Translations under genes and position numbers: made by a program | Assembly: GCA_041228285.1 (NCBI GenBank) | Contig: CP166133.1 | Coordinates: 806,001-870,000 of the forward strand | Length of the DNA: 64,000 nucleotides | Direction of reading: 5' to 3' | Source: Neisseriaceae bacterium CLB008 | GTDB lineage: Bacteria > Pseudomonadota > Gammaproteobacteria > Burkholderiales > Neisseriaceae | Notes under the pieces: generated by a model | Told to the model about the DNA's origin: nothing | What the model saw: the letters and a program-made list of their open reading frames with translations, nothing else | The model's database searches: none | In this document: piece after piece, positions 34,405-44,071 of the stretch | Position numbering within the stretch: the stretch's first letter is position 1 | How the letters are laid out: each line of letters begins with the position of its first letter

Positions 34405-35268
34405 TTAAATCAGTTGGCCAAAGCGGCCGCTTTTCATGTCGCTAAATGCTTGCTGTATTTCTTCTTCCGTGTTCATCACAAAGGGGCCGTAGCCGGCAAT
34501 CGGTTCGTCAATGGGCGTGCCGCTGAGCAGCAACACCAGACTATCGGTCGTGGCCTCTAGGTTAAACCGCTGGCCATCTTGTGACAATAGCGCCAAATCT
34601 GCGTTTCTCACCAAAGTGTGACCGTTGAGTAAAACGCTGCCTTCTAAGACGATGAGGGCGGCGCTGTCGCCTTCGGTAAGGGCAAAGTCATGCACCTGAC
34701 CCGCTTTTAAACGCATGTCCCATACATTCAACGGGCTGAAGGTTTGGGCTGGCCCCTGATGGCCTTCAAACTCACCGGCAATCACCCTCAGCGTGCTGGC
34801 CTTATCTGCCAAGGTCACGGTGGGGATGTCGTGAGAGACGATGGCTTGATAGCGTGGCGGCGTCATTTTATGGGCGGCCGGTAGGTTAACCCATAGCTGC
34901 ACCATTTGTAGGGTGCCACCGCTTTGGGCAAAGCTTTGGGCATGGTGCTCTTTATGTAAAATGCCCGCGCCGGCCGTCATCCACTGTACGTCGCCTGGGC
35001 CAATTTCACCGCCTTCGCCGGTAGAATCTTCATGGGCCACAGCGCCTTGGTACACGATGGTGACGGTTTCGAAACCACGGTGAGGGTGGGTGCCGACGCC
35101 ACGAGCCTGAGTGGTCGGGGTAAATTCAGCTGGGCCGGCATAGTCCAGCAGCAAAAATGGGCTGAGCTGGCGGCCTAGGGTTTGGTAAGAGAATAATGAG
35201 CGAACGGGAAAACCATCGCCCACCCAGTGACCTTGGGGTGCGCTGTAAACTGCATTGATTTGTTTCAT
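34405..35268 (-). CDS. Pirin-family cupin protein
   Basis: Cytoplasmic cupin of 287 residues. The metal-site sequence VGTHPHRGFETVTIV and the HKEHHA segment supply the histidines and glutamate typical of pirin and the quercetinase-like YhhW. The C-terminal PF05726 domain ends FVMNTEEEIQQAFSD. The ATG after GAAAGGAAACGCC is chosen. It is divergent from a LysR regulator, and yceI follows it. Confidence 0.9.
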   Translation of the reverse strand: MKQINAVYSAPQGHWVGDGFPVRSLFSYQTLGRQLSPFLLLDYAGPAEFTPTTQARGVGTHPHRGFETVTIVYQGAVAHEDSTGEGGEIGPGDVQWMTAGAGILHKEHHAQSFAQSGGTLQMVQLWVNLPAAHKMTPPRYQAIVSHDIPTVTLADKASTLRVIAGEFEGHQGPAQTFSPLNVWDMRLKAGQVHDFALTEGDSAALIVLEGSVLLNGHTLVRNADLALLSQDGQRFNLEATTDSLVLLLSGTPIDEPIAGYGPFVMNTEEEIQQAFSDMKSGRFGQLI

Positions 35269-35393
35269 GGCGTTTCCTTTCTGTGTCATTGTTCTGTTTG
35301 ATGAGGATGAGTTGATTATAAATGTGTGACAAAGAGGGCGGTAGCCGCTAAAATCAGCACTGATTGTTTCAATATTAGAACGATGGAGCAAAA

Positions 35394-36305
35394 ATGCAGA
35401 CAGATCTAAATGACCTATATTATTTTGTGAAAGTCATCGAATACGGTGGCTTTTCGCCCGCAGGCCGAGCCTTAGGTGTGCCTAAATCCAAGCTGAGCCG
35501 CCGTGTGGCGCTGTTAGAGGAACGTCTTGGCGTGCGTTTGATTCATCGTTCGACCCGCCGTTTTTCATTAACCGATATTGGCCAAACGTTTTTCGAGCAT
35601 TGCCAAGCCATGTTAGTGGAGGCCGAGGCAGCGCATGAGGCCATTTTATCGGTGCAAAGCGAGCCTAAGGGCGTGGTGCGGCTGTCTTGTCCGGTGGCCT
35701 TATTGCACGCCAATATTGGGCCCATGCTGGCTGAATTCATGTTGGCCTATCCACAAATCATTGTGCATTTAGATGCCAATAACCGCGCCGTTGATGTGGT
35801 AGGGGAAGGCTTTGACGTGGCCATTCGGGTGCGTCCAGGGCCGTTGGAAGACAGCGACTTAGTGTTGCGTATTTTGGCTGAGCGCGGCCAGTGTTTGGTG
35901 ACCAGCCCTAAATTGGTTGAGGCGATGGGCGGTTTGCCTAGCGCGCCGGCGGAGTTAAGCCAGTGGCCCAGCTTGGCCATTGGCCAGCCACAAAATGCCC
36001 ATGTTTGGACGCTGTTTGGTCCAGATGAGCGGCAGGTGGCGCTGCACCATCGCCCACGCTATGTGACCACCGACATGATGGCGTTACGGGAAGCGGCGCT
36101 GGTGGGGGTGGGCGTGGTGCAGCTGCCGCTGTTGATGATACAGTCACAGCTGGCCTGCGGCGAGCTGGTGTCGGTGCTGCCGGACTGGGCGCCGCGGCGC
36201 GAAATCATTCATGCCGTGTATCCTTCTCGGCGTGGTCAGCTGCCAGCGGTGCGGCTATTGTTGGATTACTTAACCGAAAAATATCGGCTCTTGTGTGAAG
36301 AATAA
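35394..36305 (+). CDS. LysR-family regulator
   Basis: Regulator of 303 residues with an N-terminal winged helix (LNDLYYFVKVIEYGGFSPAG) and a substrate-binding-like effector domain. It belongs to the large group with short linker and VVRLSCPVALL at the domain start. It faces the pirin-yceI pair across about 125 bp and most likely controls it, as is common for pirin genes. The effector is unknown. Confidence 0.87.
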   Translation: MQTDLNDLYYFVKVIEYGGFSPAGRALGVPKSKLSRRVALLEERLGVRLIHRSTRRFSLTDIGQTFFEHCQAMLVEAEAAHEAILSVQSEPKGVVRLSCPVALLHANIGPMLAEFMLAYPQIIVHLDANNRAVDVVGEGFDVAIRVRPGPLEDSDLVLRILAERGQCLVTSPKLVEAMGGLPSAPAELSQWPSLAIGQPQNAHVWTLFGPDERQVALHHRPRYVTTDMMALREAALVGVGVVQLPLLMIQSQLACGELVSVLPDWAPRREIIHAVYPSRRGQLPAVRLLLDYLTEKYRLLCEE

Positions 36306-36312
36306 GCAGGTT

Positions 36313-36348
36313 AAAAAACGCCTACGGCTGATCAACCGTAGGCGTTTT
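36313..36348. terminator. Bidirectional terminator
   Basis: Stem CGCCTACGG / CCGTAGGCG with an eight-base loop, flanked by A and T tracts, between the convergent LysR and ycaC genes. Confidence 0.88.
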
Positions 36349-36360
36349 GATGTGGGCAGA

Positions 36361-36990
36361 TTAGGCCTTGGTTTGGGTTGCGGTGCTGTAGCTATTCATC
36401 AAGTTTTGATAGTCAGGAATGTGGTTGGCAAACAGCGTGCCTAAACCTTCAACGTCATTGCGCCAGTCGCGGTGTAGCTCACAGGCCACGCCAAACCAGC
36501 TCATTAACTGGGCGCCGGCTTGTGACATGCGGTCTAAGGCGCTGTCGCGGGTGAGGGCGTTGAACGTACCTGAGGCGTCGGTGACCACAAATACGTCAAA
36601 GTCTTCTGCTAAAGCCGACAGTGCAGGGAAGGCCACGCACACTTCAGTCACCACGCCAGCAATGATGAGCTGTTTTTTGCCGGTGGCTTTGACGGCATCC
36701 ACAAAATCTTGGTTGTCCCAAGCGTTGATTTGGCCCGGACGCGCAATGTAGGGCGCATCTGGGAACAGCTTAGTCAACTCAGGCATCAGCGGGCCGTTGG
36801 GGCCATTTTCAAAGCTGGTGGTTAAAATGGTGGGCAGGTTGAAGTATTTAGCTAAATCGGCTAAGGCCAGAACGTTGTTTTTGAATTTATCTGGATCAAT
36901 GTCGCGTACCAGAGATAACAGACCGGCCTGATGGTCGACCAATAAAACCGCTGCGTTGTCTTTGTCTAAACGAATGTAAGGTTTGGTCAT
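36361..36990 (-). CDS. ycaC: Isochorismatase-like hydrolase YcaC
   Basis: Cysteine hydrolase of 209 residues, nearly colinear with E. coli YcaC: TKPYIRLDKDNAAVLLVDHQ at the start and RPGQINAWDNQDFVDAVKAT in the middle. The catalytic triad is visible as Asp in LLVDHQ, Lys in TGKKQL and Cys in GVVTEVCVA. The natural substrate of YcaC is unknown. Two ATGs are adjacent; the second is chosen by similarity and by spacing to AAGGA. It stands alone, with 229 bp of featureless sequence upstream. Confidence 0.92.
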   Translation of the reverse strand: MTKPYIRLDKDNAAVLLVDHQAGLLSLVRDIDPDKFKNNVLALADLAKYFNLPTILTTSFENGPNGPLMPELTKLFPDAPYIARPGQINAWDNQDFVDAVKATGKKQLIIAGVVTEVCVAFPALSALAEDFDVFVVTDASGTFNALTRDSALDRMSQAGAQLMSWFGVACELHRDWRNDVEGLGTLFANHIPDYQNLMNSYSTATQTKA

Positions 36991-37219
36991 CATAATTCCT
37001 TTTTTAACGGTTAAAATAAACCCAGCCATCGTGATTGAGTGCCGGTGTGAAAACAGTATGCAATAACGCTTGAAAAATGAATAGCGGACAAAAACTTAAC
37101 GCAGCGTTCTTGATTTAGAACAGCAGGACGTGCCTGAATCAGCAGGATTTTAGCGGATAAACCGACTCAAATAGAGTAAATGGTTTATACTCAAACCATC
37201 TCAAAGAGGAGTATCGATC

Positions 37220-37762
37220 ATGCAAGCAATGAACAACGTTTTGACCTTTTGGTTTAGCGAGCAAACCCGACCACACTGGTTTGCCAAGAGCGATGATTTT
37301 GATGCTGCCCTTCACCAGCAGTTTGGCCCAGTGTGGGCTCAGGCGAAGCAGGGCGAACTGGCGCATTGGCGCACCAGCCTAGAAGGCCGAGTGGCGGAAA
37401 TCATCGTCCTCGATCAATTTTCACGCAACCTTTGTCGCAACCAGCGTGAAGCATTTAGCCAAGACGGCATGGCCTTAGTCTTGGCGCAGGAGTTGATTCA
37501 GCAGCCAGGCTTTGCCAAGCTGTCGCCTGAATATCGGCAGTTTGCGTTAATGCCCTATATGCATTCCGAGTCGGCGGTGATCCACGTTGAAGCCGTGCGC
37601 TTATTTACTGAGTTCGGCGATGCCAATACCTTGGATTTTGAGCTGCGCCACAAGGCCATCATTGATCGTTTTGGACGCTATCCGCACCGTAATAAGGCCT
37701 TGAGCCGTTCGTCTAGCGAAGAAGAAATTGCGTTTTTGCAAGAAGATGGGTCTTCTTTTTAA
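37220..37762 (+). CDS. DUF924 family protein
   Basis: All-helical cytoplasmic protein of 180 residues. The pattern starts VLTFWFSEQTRPHWF and has EIIVLDQFSRNLCRN and ALMPYMHSE, all typical of DUF924. The fold is TPR-like and the function is unknown. AGAGGAG lies eight bases before the ATG. It is monocistronic between two terminators. Confidence 0.88.
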   Translation: MQAMNNVLTFWFSEQTRPHWFAKSDDFDAALHQQFGPVWAQAKQGELAHWRTSLEGRVAEIIVLDQFSRNLCRNQREAFSQDGMALVLAQELIQQPGFAKLSPEYRQFALMPYMHSESAVIHVEAVRLFTEFGDANTLDFELRHKAIIDRFGRYPHRNKALSRSSSEEEIAFLQEDGSSF

Positions 37763-37776
37763 GGCGGGGTTGGGTC

Positions 37777-37806
37777 AAAAAAACACGGCATAGGCCGTGT
37801 TTTTTT
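37777..37806. terminator. Terminator after the DUF924 gene
   Basis: Stem AAACACGGC-ATAG-GCCGTGTTT flanked by A and T tracts. Confidence 0.88.
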
Positions 37807-37860
37807 ATGGGAAGGGTGATCTCGGGTGGTGCCGGCGTTCTAGGCTAGACGCAGGCATTA

Positions 37861-37886
37861 AAAAGCCCATGCGCGCACGCATGGGC
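37861..37886 (-). terminator. Terminator of the purEKC transcript
   Basis: On the minus strand the stem GCCCATGCG-TGCG-CGCATGGGC is followed by five T, 20 bp after the purC stop. Confidence 0.85.
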
Positions 37887-37906
37887 CAAATCAAAAACCA
37901 TCGCCT

Positions 37907-38767
37907 TTATTGGGTCAATAAGGTCAGGGCTTCTTGGTATTTCTCTTTGGTTTTGGCGATCACGTCGGCCGGTACCTTAGGTGCGGGCGCTTGCTTGTTC
38001 CAACCGCTGGCTTCTAGCCAGTCGCGGATGAACTGTTTGTCGAATGAAGGTGGGTTGGTGCCCACTTGGTATTCGTCAGCAGGCCAGAAGCGGCTTGAAT
38101 CAGGCGTCAGTACTTCGTCCATCAGGATCAATTCGCCAGCAGCGTTGAGGCCAAATTCAAACTTGGTGTCGCAGATGATGATGCCGCGCGTGGCCGCAAA
38201 AGCGGCGGCTTCAGTGTACAGCTTGATGGCCGCGGTACGCACTTTGGCCGCCACGTCGGCGCCAATGATGCTTTCGCACACTTCGTAGCTGATGTTTTCA
38301 TCGTGATCGCCCACTTCGGCCTTGGTCGATGGCGTGAACAACACTTCTGGTAGCTTGGCGGCTTCTTCTAGGCCTGCGGGTAAAACGTGGCCGCACACGG
38401 CGCCGGTTTGCTGATATTCTTTCCAACCGCTGCCGGCTAAATAGCCGCGTACAATGGCTTCTACTTTAACTGGGGTCAGCTTTTGCGCCACCACGGCACG
38501 TTTTTCTAAAGCCTTGGCTTCTTCTGTTGGCAAAACGTCGTAAACGGTGTCGCCGGTGAAGTGATTGGGGATGACGTGCTGTAATTTTTCAAACCAAAAA
38601 TTAGAAATTTGGGTCAGAATCTCGCCTTTTTGCGGGATGGGGTCGTCCAAGATCACATCAAAAGCAGACAGGCGGTCAGTGGCCACCATCAGCATGCGCT
38701 GATCGTCGATTTCGTATAAGTCACGTACTTTACCAGAGTAAATCTTTTTAAGGCTGATGGAGGTCAT
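37907..38767 (-). CDS. purC: SAICAR synthase
   Basis: ATP-dependent phosphoribosylaminoimidazole-succinocarboxamide synthase of 286 residues, joining aspartate to CAIR in purine synthesis. Key segments are [43 protein letters not shown] and [13 protein letters not shown]. It is the long form of about 290 residues rather than the 237-residue E. coli type. The ATG preceded by GTAGGA is chosen over an upstream TTG. It closes the purE-purK-purC set. Confidence 0.95.
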   Translation of the reverse strand: MTSISLKKIYSGKVRDLYEIDDQRMLMVATDRLSAFDVILDDPIPQKGEILTQISNFWFEKLQHVIPNHFTGDTVYDVLPTEEAKALEKRAVVAQKLTPVKVEAIVRGYLAGSGWKEYQQTGAVCGHVLPAGLEEAAKLPEVLFTPSTKAEVGDHDENISYEVCESIIGADVAAKVRTAAIKLYTEAAAFAATRGIIICDTKFEFGLNAAGELILMDEVLTPDSSRFWPADEYQVGTNPPSFDKQFIRDWLEASGWNKQAPAPKVPADVIAKTKEKYQEALTLLTQ

Positions 38768-38778
38768 CGTGTGCAATC

Positions 38779-39930
38779 CTACAAAGGTTGGGTTAGGGTG
38801 TTTTGTAAGTTTAGGGCTTGGTTCAGTAAGGCCTCTGTGTCTGGGCCTAAAACCGTATAGTGGCCCATTTTACGGCCTGGTCGAGCCTCTTCTTTACCGT
38901 AGAGATAAAGGTGGGCGTTGCCGCTTTGTTGCAGCGGTGCCCAATTGGGCTCGCCGCCGCCTGCGGGCCATTCGTTGCCCAAAAGGTTGACCATCACGCA
39001 GGGGCTGAGCAAATCTGGCTGGGCCGGCGTGAGGCCGCATAAGGTGCGTACCTGTTGCTGAAACTGGTCGGCCAAGCAGGCGGTTAAAGTATAGTGGCCG
39101 GAATTATGCGGACGGGGGGCCATTTCGTTGACGATGAGGGTGTCGTCGTCGAGTACAAAAAATTCCACCGCCAACACGCCCACGTAGTTCAGCTCGTTGG
39201 CCAAGCGTTTGGCCATATTCTGGGCCTGCTGTTGCAGAGCTTCAGGCAGGCGCGCGGGGACGATGCACACGTCGAGGATGCCGTCTTTGTGCTGGTTTTC
39301 AGAAGGCGCAAAACAGCTGATCTCGTCGTCGCTTAAGCGCGCCACGATAGCCGATACTTCGCTTTGAAGCGGCAGCATGCGCTCTAATACGCAGGCCACC
39401 TGACCGAGTTCGGCAAAGGCTGCGGCGACTTCTTCAGGCGTACGGACGCGGATTTGGCCTTTGCCATCGTAGCCCATAGTGGCGGTTTTCATGATGCCCG
39501 GTAGATAGGCACCGAAGTCTTGATCCAAGGCTTCTGGCGTGTCGATCACGGCGTAAGGGGCCGTGGCCAGGCCGGCCTGACGAATCCATTTTTTTTCTAG
39601 GATACGATTTTGCGCAATCGCCACGCAGTCGCCGCTGGGAGAAACGCGCGTGTGCTGAGCCAAATCGATCATGGCCTGGGCGTTGACGTTTTCAAACTCA
39701 GTGGTGACGGCGGCGCATTCGCCCATGATGGCCAAGGCGGCGGCATCGTTAAACGGTGCGCACAGGTGGCGATCGGCGAAGGCGGCTGCGGGTGCTTGTG
39801 GATCGGGATCCAACACGGTCACGCGATAGCCCATGGTTTTAGCGGCAATGGTGAACATGCGGCCAAGCTGGCCGCCCCCTAAAATGCCCAACATGGCAGG
39901 GGGAAGGATGGGGCTGGTACGATGGTTCAT
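38779..39930 (-). CDS. purK: N5-carboxyaminoimidazole ribonucleotide synthase
   Basis: ATP-grasp enzyme of 383 residues that carboxylates AIR with bicarbonate to N5-CAIR. The N-terminus has [13 protein letters not shown], and the ATP-grasp region has [15 protein letters not shown] and [14 protein letters not shown]. The ATG overlaps the purE stop (TAATG), so the two are coupled. The product goes to PurE and then PurC. Confidence 0.96.
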   Translation of the reverse strand: MNHRTSPILPPAMLGILGGGQLGRMFTIAAKTMGYRVTVLDPDPQAPAAAFADRHLCAPFNDAAALAIMGECAAVTTEFENVNAQAMIDLAQHTRVSPSGDCVAIAQNRILEKKWIRQAGLATAPYAVIDTPEALDQDFGAYLPGIMKTATMGYDGKGQIRVRTPEEVAAAFAELGQVACVLERMLPLQSEVSAIVARLSDDEISCFAPSENQHKDGILDVCIVPARLPEALQQQAQNMAKRLANELNYVGVLAVEFFVLDDDTLIVNEMAPRPHNSGHYTLTACLADQFQQQVRTLCGLTPAQPDLLSPCVMVNLLGNEWPAGGGEPNWAPLQQSGNAHLYLYGKEEARPGRKMGHYTVLGPDTEALLNQALNLQNTLTQPL

Positions 39931-40418
39931 TAGTCAACCTCTGGTAGGGTCATGTTGAGTACAGTTTGTTCTTGGGTTTGGCGGAAGGCCTGTAGGGCCG
40001 CAGCCAATTCGGGCACTTCATTGGCCAGCATGGCAATGGCAAATAAGGCGGCATTAGCGGCGCCGGCTTCACCGATGGCGAAGGTGGCTACGGGAATGCC
40101 TTTAGGCATTTGCACAATAGACAACAAGGAATCTTCACCGCGCAAATAGCGAGAGGGTACGGGTACGCCCAATACCGGTACGGTGGTTTTTGCGGCCAAC
40201 ATGCCTGGCAAGTGGGCGGCGCCGCCTGCGCCGGCAATGATGGCTTTTAGGCCGCGCTTTTGGGCCTGTTCGGCATAATCAAACAGCAAATCTGGGGTGC
40301 GGTGTGCAGAGACAACCTTGGTCTCGAAAGCGACGTTGAACTGCTTCAGCATTTTTGCTGCGTTTTGCATCACGTCCCAATCACTGTTGCTGCCCATTAC
40401 AATGCCTACTTGAATCAT
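39930..40418 (-). CDS. purE: N5-CAIR mutase
   Basis: Class I PurE of 162 residues, which moves the carboxyl group of N5-CAIR to form CAIR. It starts [20 protein letters not shown] and has [16 protein letters not shown] and [16 protein letters not shown], the substrate-binding loops. The presence of purK confirms the bacterial two-step route. It is the first gene of the purEKC run. Confidence 0.96.
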   Translation of the reverse strand: MIQVGIVMGSNSDWDVMQNAAKMLKQFNVAFETKVVSAHRTPDLLFDYAEQAQKRGLKAIIAGAGGAAHLPGMLAAKTTVPVLGVPVPSRYLRGEDSLLSIVQMPKGIPVATFAIGEAGAANAALFAIAMLANEVPELAAALQAFRQTQEQTVLNMTLPEVD

Positions 40419-40458
40419 GTTAAACGTTCCTTTTTCATCGGTGGTGTGGGTTGGTTAA

Positions 40459-41121
40459 TTATTTCAGCAGAATCTTGGCTCGCTGCGCTTCCGTGCTGTT
40501 TGGGTAGGTGCGAATCAAGGTTCTTAAAGTGGTGTGGGCGACATCGTTTTGCTTCATGCTCAGCTGGCAGTTGGCGATGTTGTAAAGCGCTCTTGGCGCG
40601 TTGGGATGCTGCCGGTAATCATTGGCGAAGCGGCGGTTGATGCCGATGGCGGCTTCGCAATTGCCTAAGTTAAAGTGTGCCGTGGCGAGTAAAAACATAT
40701 TGTTTTGCGCCATGAGGCTGCCGTTGCCGCCGTTGGCATAGCCTTTTAGTAAGGTCACCATCGCGACGTATTCTTTACGTTGTAGCAAGGCTTGGGCTTG
40801 ATGATATTGCTGCTCATCGATTGGCACGGTGGCTTCAGGTTTGGGTTTGGTGGGCGTGGGCGGCAGATCGATGGCGGGGCTGGGCGGGGTTTTACTGAGG
40901 GCGTTGACTTGGGTTTGGAGCTTGGCTAATTCATATTCTAGCGCCTCGATGCGCTCTTGTTGGGCATCAATGCTGGCGCTGAGGACGCTGTTGGCGTAGG
41001 ACTTGTGCTCTTCTGGGGCGGCGCTTAAAGTCGGCTGTTCCTGGGCGGGCGGGTTCTGAGAACTGGCGCAGGCCGAGAGGATGAAGCTGGTACCTAAGGC
41101 TAGAAAGAGCAGCTTGGTCAT
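40459..41121 (-). CDS. CpoB/YbgF-like TPR lipoprotein
   Basis: Lipoprotein of 220 residues with lipobox LSAC at about residues 15-18. Residues 45-78 form a short coiled coil (DAQQERIEALEYELAKLQTQ), then a Pro-rich linker, then about three TPR units (QYHQAQALLQRKEYVAM...PRALYNIANCQLS). This order is that of CpoB, which coordinates peptidoglycan synthesis with Tol-Pal, though the usual tol-pal neighbours are absent here. It follows the O-methyltransferase gene in the same direction. Confidence 0.75.
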   Translation of the reverse strand: MTKLLFLALGTSFILSACASSQNPPAQEQPTLSAAPEEHKSYANSVLSASIDAQQERIEALEYELAKLQTQVNALSKTPPSPAIDLPPTPTKPKPEATVPIDEQQYHQAQALLQRKEYVAMVTLLKGYANGGNGSLMAQNNMFLLATAHFNLGNCEAAIGINRRFANDYRQHPNAPRALYNIANCQLSMKQNDVAHTTLRTLIRTYPNSTEAQRAKILLK

Positions 41122-41131
41122 AGTCAGTCCG

Positions 41132-41800
41132 TTATTTTTTTAACAACAGGGTTAGGCCGTCGCCCACCGGTACCGTGATCGGCACGATGCGTTGATCCAA
41201 CGGTAGGCTGGCATTAAAGGCCTGCATGATGCCGATGCTGGGCGGGTCTTTAGGGTTGGCTGGTGCCAAGACGCGGCCGTTTAATAAGACGTTGTCGATG
41301 GCGATGATTCCGCCGGGGCGCACCAGCTGTAGGCAGCGCTCAAAATAGGCGGGCGTAGAGGGCTTGTCGGCATCAATAAAGGCCAAATCATAATGATTAT
41401 GGCGGCCTTCTTCGAGTAGTTCATCCAGAGTAAACAGCGCTGGCTGTAAGTGCAGGGTGATTTTGTCACTGACGCCGGCCTCGGCCCAAGCGGTGCGGGC
41501 CTGTTGAGTGAAGGTGTCGTTGATGTCACAGGCCGTTACCGTGCCGTCGGCAGGAAGGGCTAGGGCGACGGCGGTGCTGCTGTAGCCGGTAAATACGCCC
41601 AGTTCTAAATAATGCTTGGCTTGGGTCAGCTGTACCAGCCAAGTCAGTAAATGGGCTTGCTCTGGGGCTAGGCTCATCTTGGCCATGCGGTGGGCTGCGG
41701 TTTGCTGGCGCAGCCGAGCGAGGACGTCGGCCTCAGGCTGGCCAATGGCCAATAAATAATCGGCTAATTCAGGCTCTAGCGCCCAGGTCGTGCGTGACAT
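41132..41800 (-). CDS. SAM-dependent O-methyltransferase
   Basis: Methyltransferase of 222 residues of the catechol/caffeoyl-CoA O-methyltransferase family (PF01596). The SAM site reads LELGVFTGYSSTAVALALP, and DLAFIDADK and AIDNVLLNGRV complete the metal and active site. The substrate is not predictable. The ATG lies 7 bp after the stop of the DUF3460 gene; no own binding site is seen, so translation is probably coupled. Confidence 0.88.
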   Translation of the reverse strand: MSRTTWALEPELADYLLAIGQPEADVLARLRQQTAAHRMAKMSLAPEQAHLLTWLVQLTQAKHYLELGVFTGYSSTAVALALPADGTVTACDINDTFTQQARTAWAEAGVSDKITLHLQPALFTLDELLEEGRHNHYDLAFIDADKPSTPAYFERCLQLVRPGGIIAIDNVLLNGRVLAPANPKDPPSIGIMQAFNASLPLDQRIVPITVPVGDGLTLLLKK

Positions 41801-41807
41801 AATGGTA

Positions 41808-41987
41808 TTATTTAGGTTGGTAAGCGTAAGGTTTGTTCGGTACTTTGCCTGCTTTAAAGCCTTTTTGTTCGTCGCTTTTGAGCTCGACATCCCATAGTTT
41901 GCCGCGCAACGTCATGCGCTCTTCGGCCACTTCTTGGTTTTGGTCTAAATAATCATTCATGAATTTAGTGAATTCTGAAACGTACAT
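41808..41987 (-). CDS. DUF3460 small protein
   Basis: Protein of 59 residues: it starts MYVSEFTKFMNDYLDQN and ends with the family pattern KVPNKPYAYQ. DUF3460 is known almost only from Betaproteobacteria and has no known function. GAAGGA lies five bases before the ATG. It leads the run DUF3460-O-methyltransferase-CpoB-like gene. Confidence 0.85.
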   Translation of the reverse strand: MYVSEFTKFMNDYLDQNQEVAEERMTLRGKLWDVELKSDEQKGFKAGKVPNKPYAYQPK

Positions 41988-42177
41988 GTCGATCCTTCGA
42001 TGATTAGGTAAGCAATAGAGCGCTATTGTAGCTCAGATTGACGGCAAAGGCTCTATTTTTATCTGCATCATTTAAGCGATTCAGGCGATTTATTTATAGG
42101 ATGAGGGCCGTTTCAAGTTATAATACGTGGTTTTTAAAAAATATACTTATAAGGCTTAGGTTTAAGAGTTGTTTACC

Positions 42178-43548
42178 ATGATCAAAAAATGGATGAAGAA
42201 GTTATTCAATCAAAAAGTACAGGCCGGCAAACGAGCGCCTGATGTGTTGCCGTATGGCAGCCATAAAATTGCCCGCGATTCTTTGAGTTTTGCGGCCGAA
42301 AAAGTCATCAAACGACTCCAAGCTGAAGGCTATGAGGCGTTTGTGGTGGGCGGTGCCGTGCGTGACTTGCTGTTGGGGATAGAGCCAAAAGACTTTGACG
42401 TGGCGACCAATGCTAAGCCCGAAGAAGTGCACAAAGTGTTTCGCCGCAGCCGCATCATTGGTCGACGCTTTAAAATCGTCCATGTGATGGTGGGGCCTGA
42501 GACCATTGAGGTGACGACGTTTAGGGGTGGCGATGTGCAGACCCAGAATGAACAGGGTCGCATCATGAAGGACAATACCTACGGCACGCAGATGGAAGAT
42601 GCGCTACGCCGCGACTTTACCTGTAACGCGCTGTACTACAATCCTAAGACTCAAGAAATTTTAGACTACCACGATGGCGTGGCCGACATTAAGGCCAAAC
42701 GTCTGGTGATGATTGGTGACCCGGCTGAGCGTTATAAAGAAGATCCTGTGCGCATCATGCGTGCGGCGCGTTTGTCTGCCAAGCTGGGCTTTACGCTGGC
42801 GCCTAAGACCCAGGCCCCAATTGCGGCTCAGGCTTCGCTGTTGGCGCAAGAGCCACCGGCACGCTTATTCGACGAGCTATTGAAACTATTGTTCTCTGGC
42901 AATGCGCAAGCCTGCCTAAAACGTTTAGATGAGCTAGGCGTACAGCGCGATGTGTTTCCGCTGCTGCAGGCCGTGCTGGGTCAGGACGAGAATAATCCTT
43001 TTGTCACCATTGCCCTAGAAAGCACCGATCAGCGCTTACGTGAACAAAAACCCGTTTCTGTGGGCTTTTTGTTGGCGTCGTTGCTGTGGCAGCCAGTGTA
43101 TGAAAAGTGGCAGGCTTATTTAGCCGAGGGCCAAAAATCGGTGCCGGCTTTGGCCGCGGCGATGGCCGACGTGCAGGACAGCTTAGATCACCGCTTCTCG
43201 GTACCGCGTCGTTTTAGCGCCACCATGCGTGAAATCTGGTTAATGCAGCCTCAGTTTGAGGCCCGCGTGGGCAACCGTCCATTCCGCCTTTTGGCGCAAA
43301 ATCGCTTCCGTGCTGCCTACGACTTCTTGCTCATTCGCGCCCAGGTAGGTGAAGTGCCGCAAGAGTTGGCCGACTGGTGGACGCAGTTCCAAAAAGCCAA
43401 TGGCGATGAGCAAGTGCAGATGATTAAAGATGCGCCTAATGGCCAAACGCGTGCGGCTGCGCCTAAGCGCCGTCGTCGTAAGCCCAGCGGCGCTCAAAAG
43501 TCAGCCACTCGTGGCGCACCACAGCAGGCGGGGCAACGCCATGACTAA
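42178..43548 (+). CDS. pcnB: Poly(A) polymerase I
   Basis: Nucleotidyltransferase of 456 residues that adds 3' poly(A) tails and so speeds RNA decay. The catalytic region reads FVVGGAVRDLLLG and KDFDVATNAKPEE, with the metal-binding Asp pair. The TFRGGD and RRDFTCNALYYNP segments follow, as in PcnB and CCA-adding enzymes. The C-terminus is strongly basic (PKRRRRKPSG), typical of PcnB. A TATAAT sequence lies at 42119-42124. The 3' end overlaps folK by 8 bp. Confidence 0.95.
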   Translation: MIKKWMKKLFNQKVQAGKRAPDVLPYGSHKIARDSLSFAAEKVIKRLQAEGYEAFVVGGAVRDLLLGIEPKDFDVATNAKPEEVHKVFRRSRIIGRRFKIVHVMVGPETIEVTTFRGGDVQTQNEQGRIMKDNTYGTQMEDALRRDFTCNALYYNPKTQEILDYHDGVADIKAKRLVMIGDPAERYKEDPVRIMRAARLSAKLGFTLAPKTQAPIAAQASLLAQEPPARLFDELLKLLFSGNAQACLKRLDELGVQRDVFPLLQAVLGQDENNPFVTIALESTDQRLREQKPVSVGFLLASLLWQPVYEKWQAYLAEGQKSVPALAAAMADVQDSLDHRFSVPRRFSATMREIWLMQPQFEARVGNRPFRLLAQNRFRAAYDFLLIRAQVGEVPQELADWWTQFQKANGDEQVQMIKDAPNGQTRAAAPKRRRRKPSGAQKSATRGAPQQAGQRHD

Positions 43549-44041
43549 GGCAGTGCATACGGCCGTTGTGGCTTTTGGCAGCAATTTAAATAACCCTCGG
43601 GCGCAAGTGTTGCAGGCGCTGGCGGTTTTGCGTGAGCATGAGGGCATTCATGGTGTGACGCCTTCATCGCTGTATGTGACGGCCCCCGTGGGGTATTTGG
43701 ACCAGCCGGACTTTGTCAATATGGTGGCGTTGGTGCAAACCGATTTAACCGCTATTGAGCTGATGACGGCGCTGCTGGCCATTGAGCAAACGTTTGGGCG
43801 CGAGCGGGCGTTTGCCAACAGCCCCCGCTCTTTGGATTTGGATTTGATTGATTATGATCATCAGGTCAGCGATACTGAGTTTTTGATGCTGCCGCATCCG
43901 CGCGCGCATGAGCGTGGATTTGTCATGCACCCTTTGGCCGAAGTGGCGCCAGAATACGTTTTGGGCCAATACGGCTCGGCCGCCGAGCTGGCGGCTCAGC
44001 TAGGCATGGAGGGCGTTCGCAAAGAGGCGACGCCGGTGTGA
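43541..44041 (+). CDS. folK: 6-hydroxymethyl-7,8-dihydropterin pyrophosphokinase
   Basis: HPPK of 166 residues, transferring pyrophosphate from ATP to the pterin in folate synthesis. It contains AFGSNLNNPRAQVLQAL, LDQPDFVNMVAL and the ATP-site SPRSLDLDLIDYD. The ATG inside the pcnB 3' end is chosen because the protein then starts at the first strand of the fold. The pcnB-folK link is common in proteobacteria. Confidence 0.95.
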   Translation: MTKAVHTAVVAFGSNLNNPRAQVLQALAVLREHEGIHGVTPSSLYVTAPVGYLDQPDFVNMVALVQTDLTAIELMTALLAIEQTFGRERAFANSPRSLDLDLIDYDHQVSDTEFLMLPHPRAHERGFVMHPLAEVAPEYVLGQYGSAAELAAQLGMEGVRKEATPV

Positions 44042-44071
44042 TGTTGATCGTTTTGTGAAGATGAAGGCCTT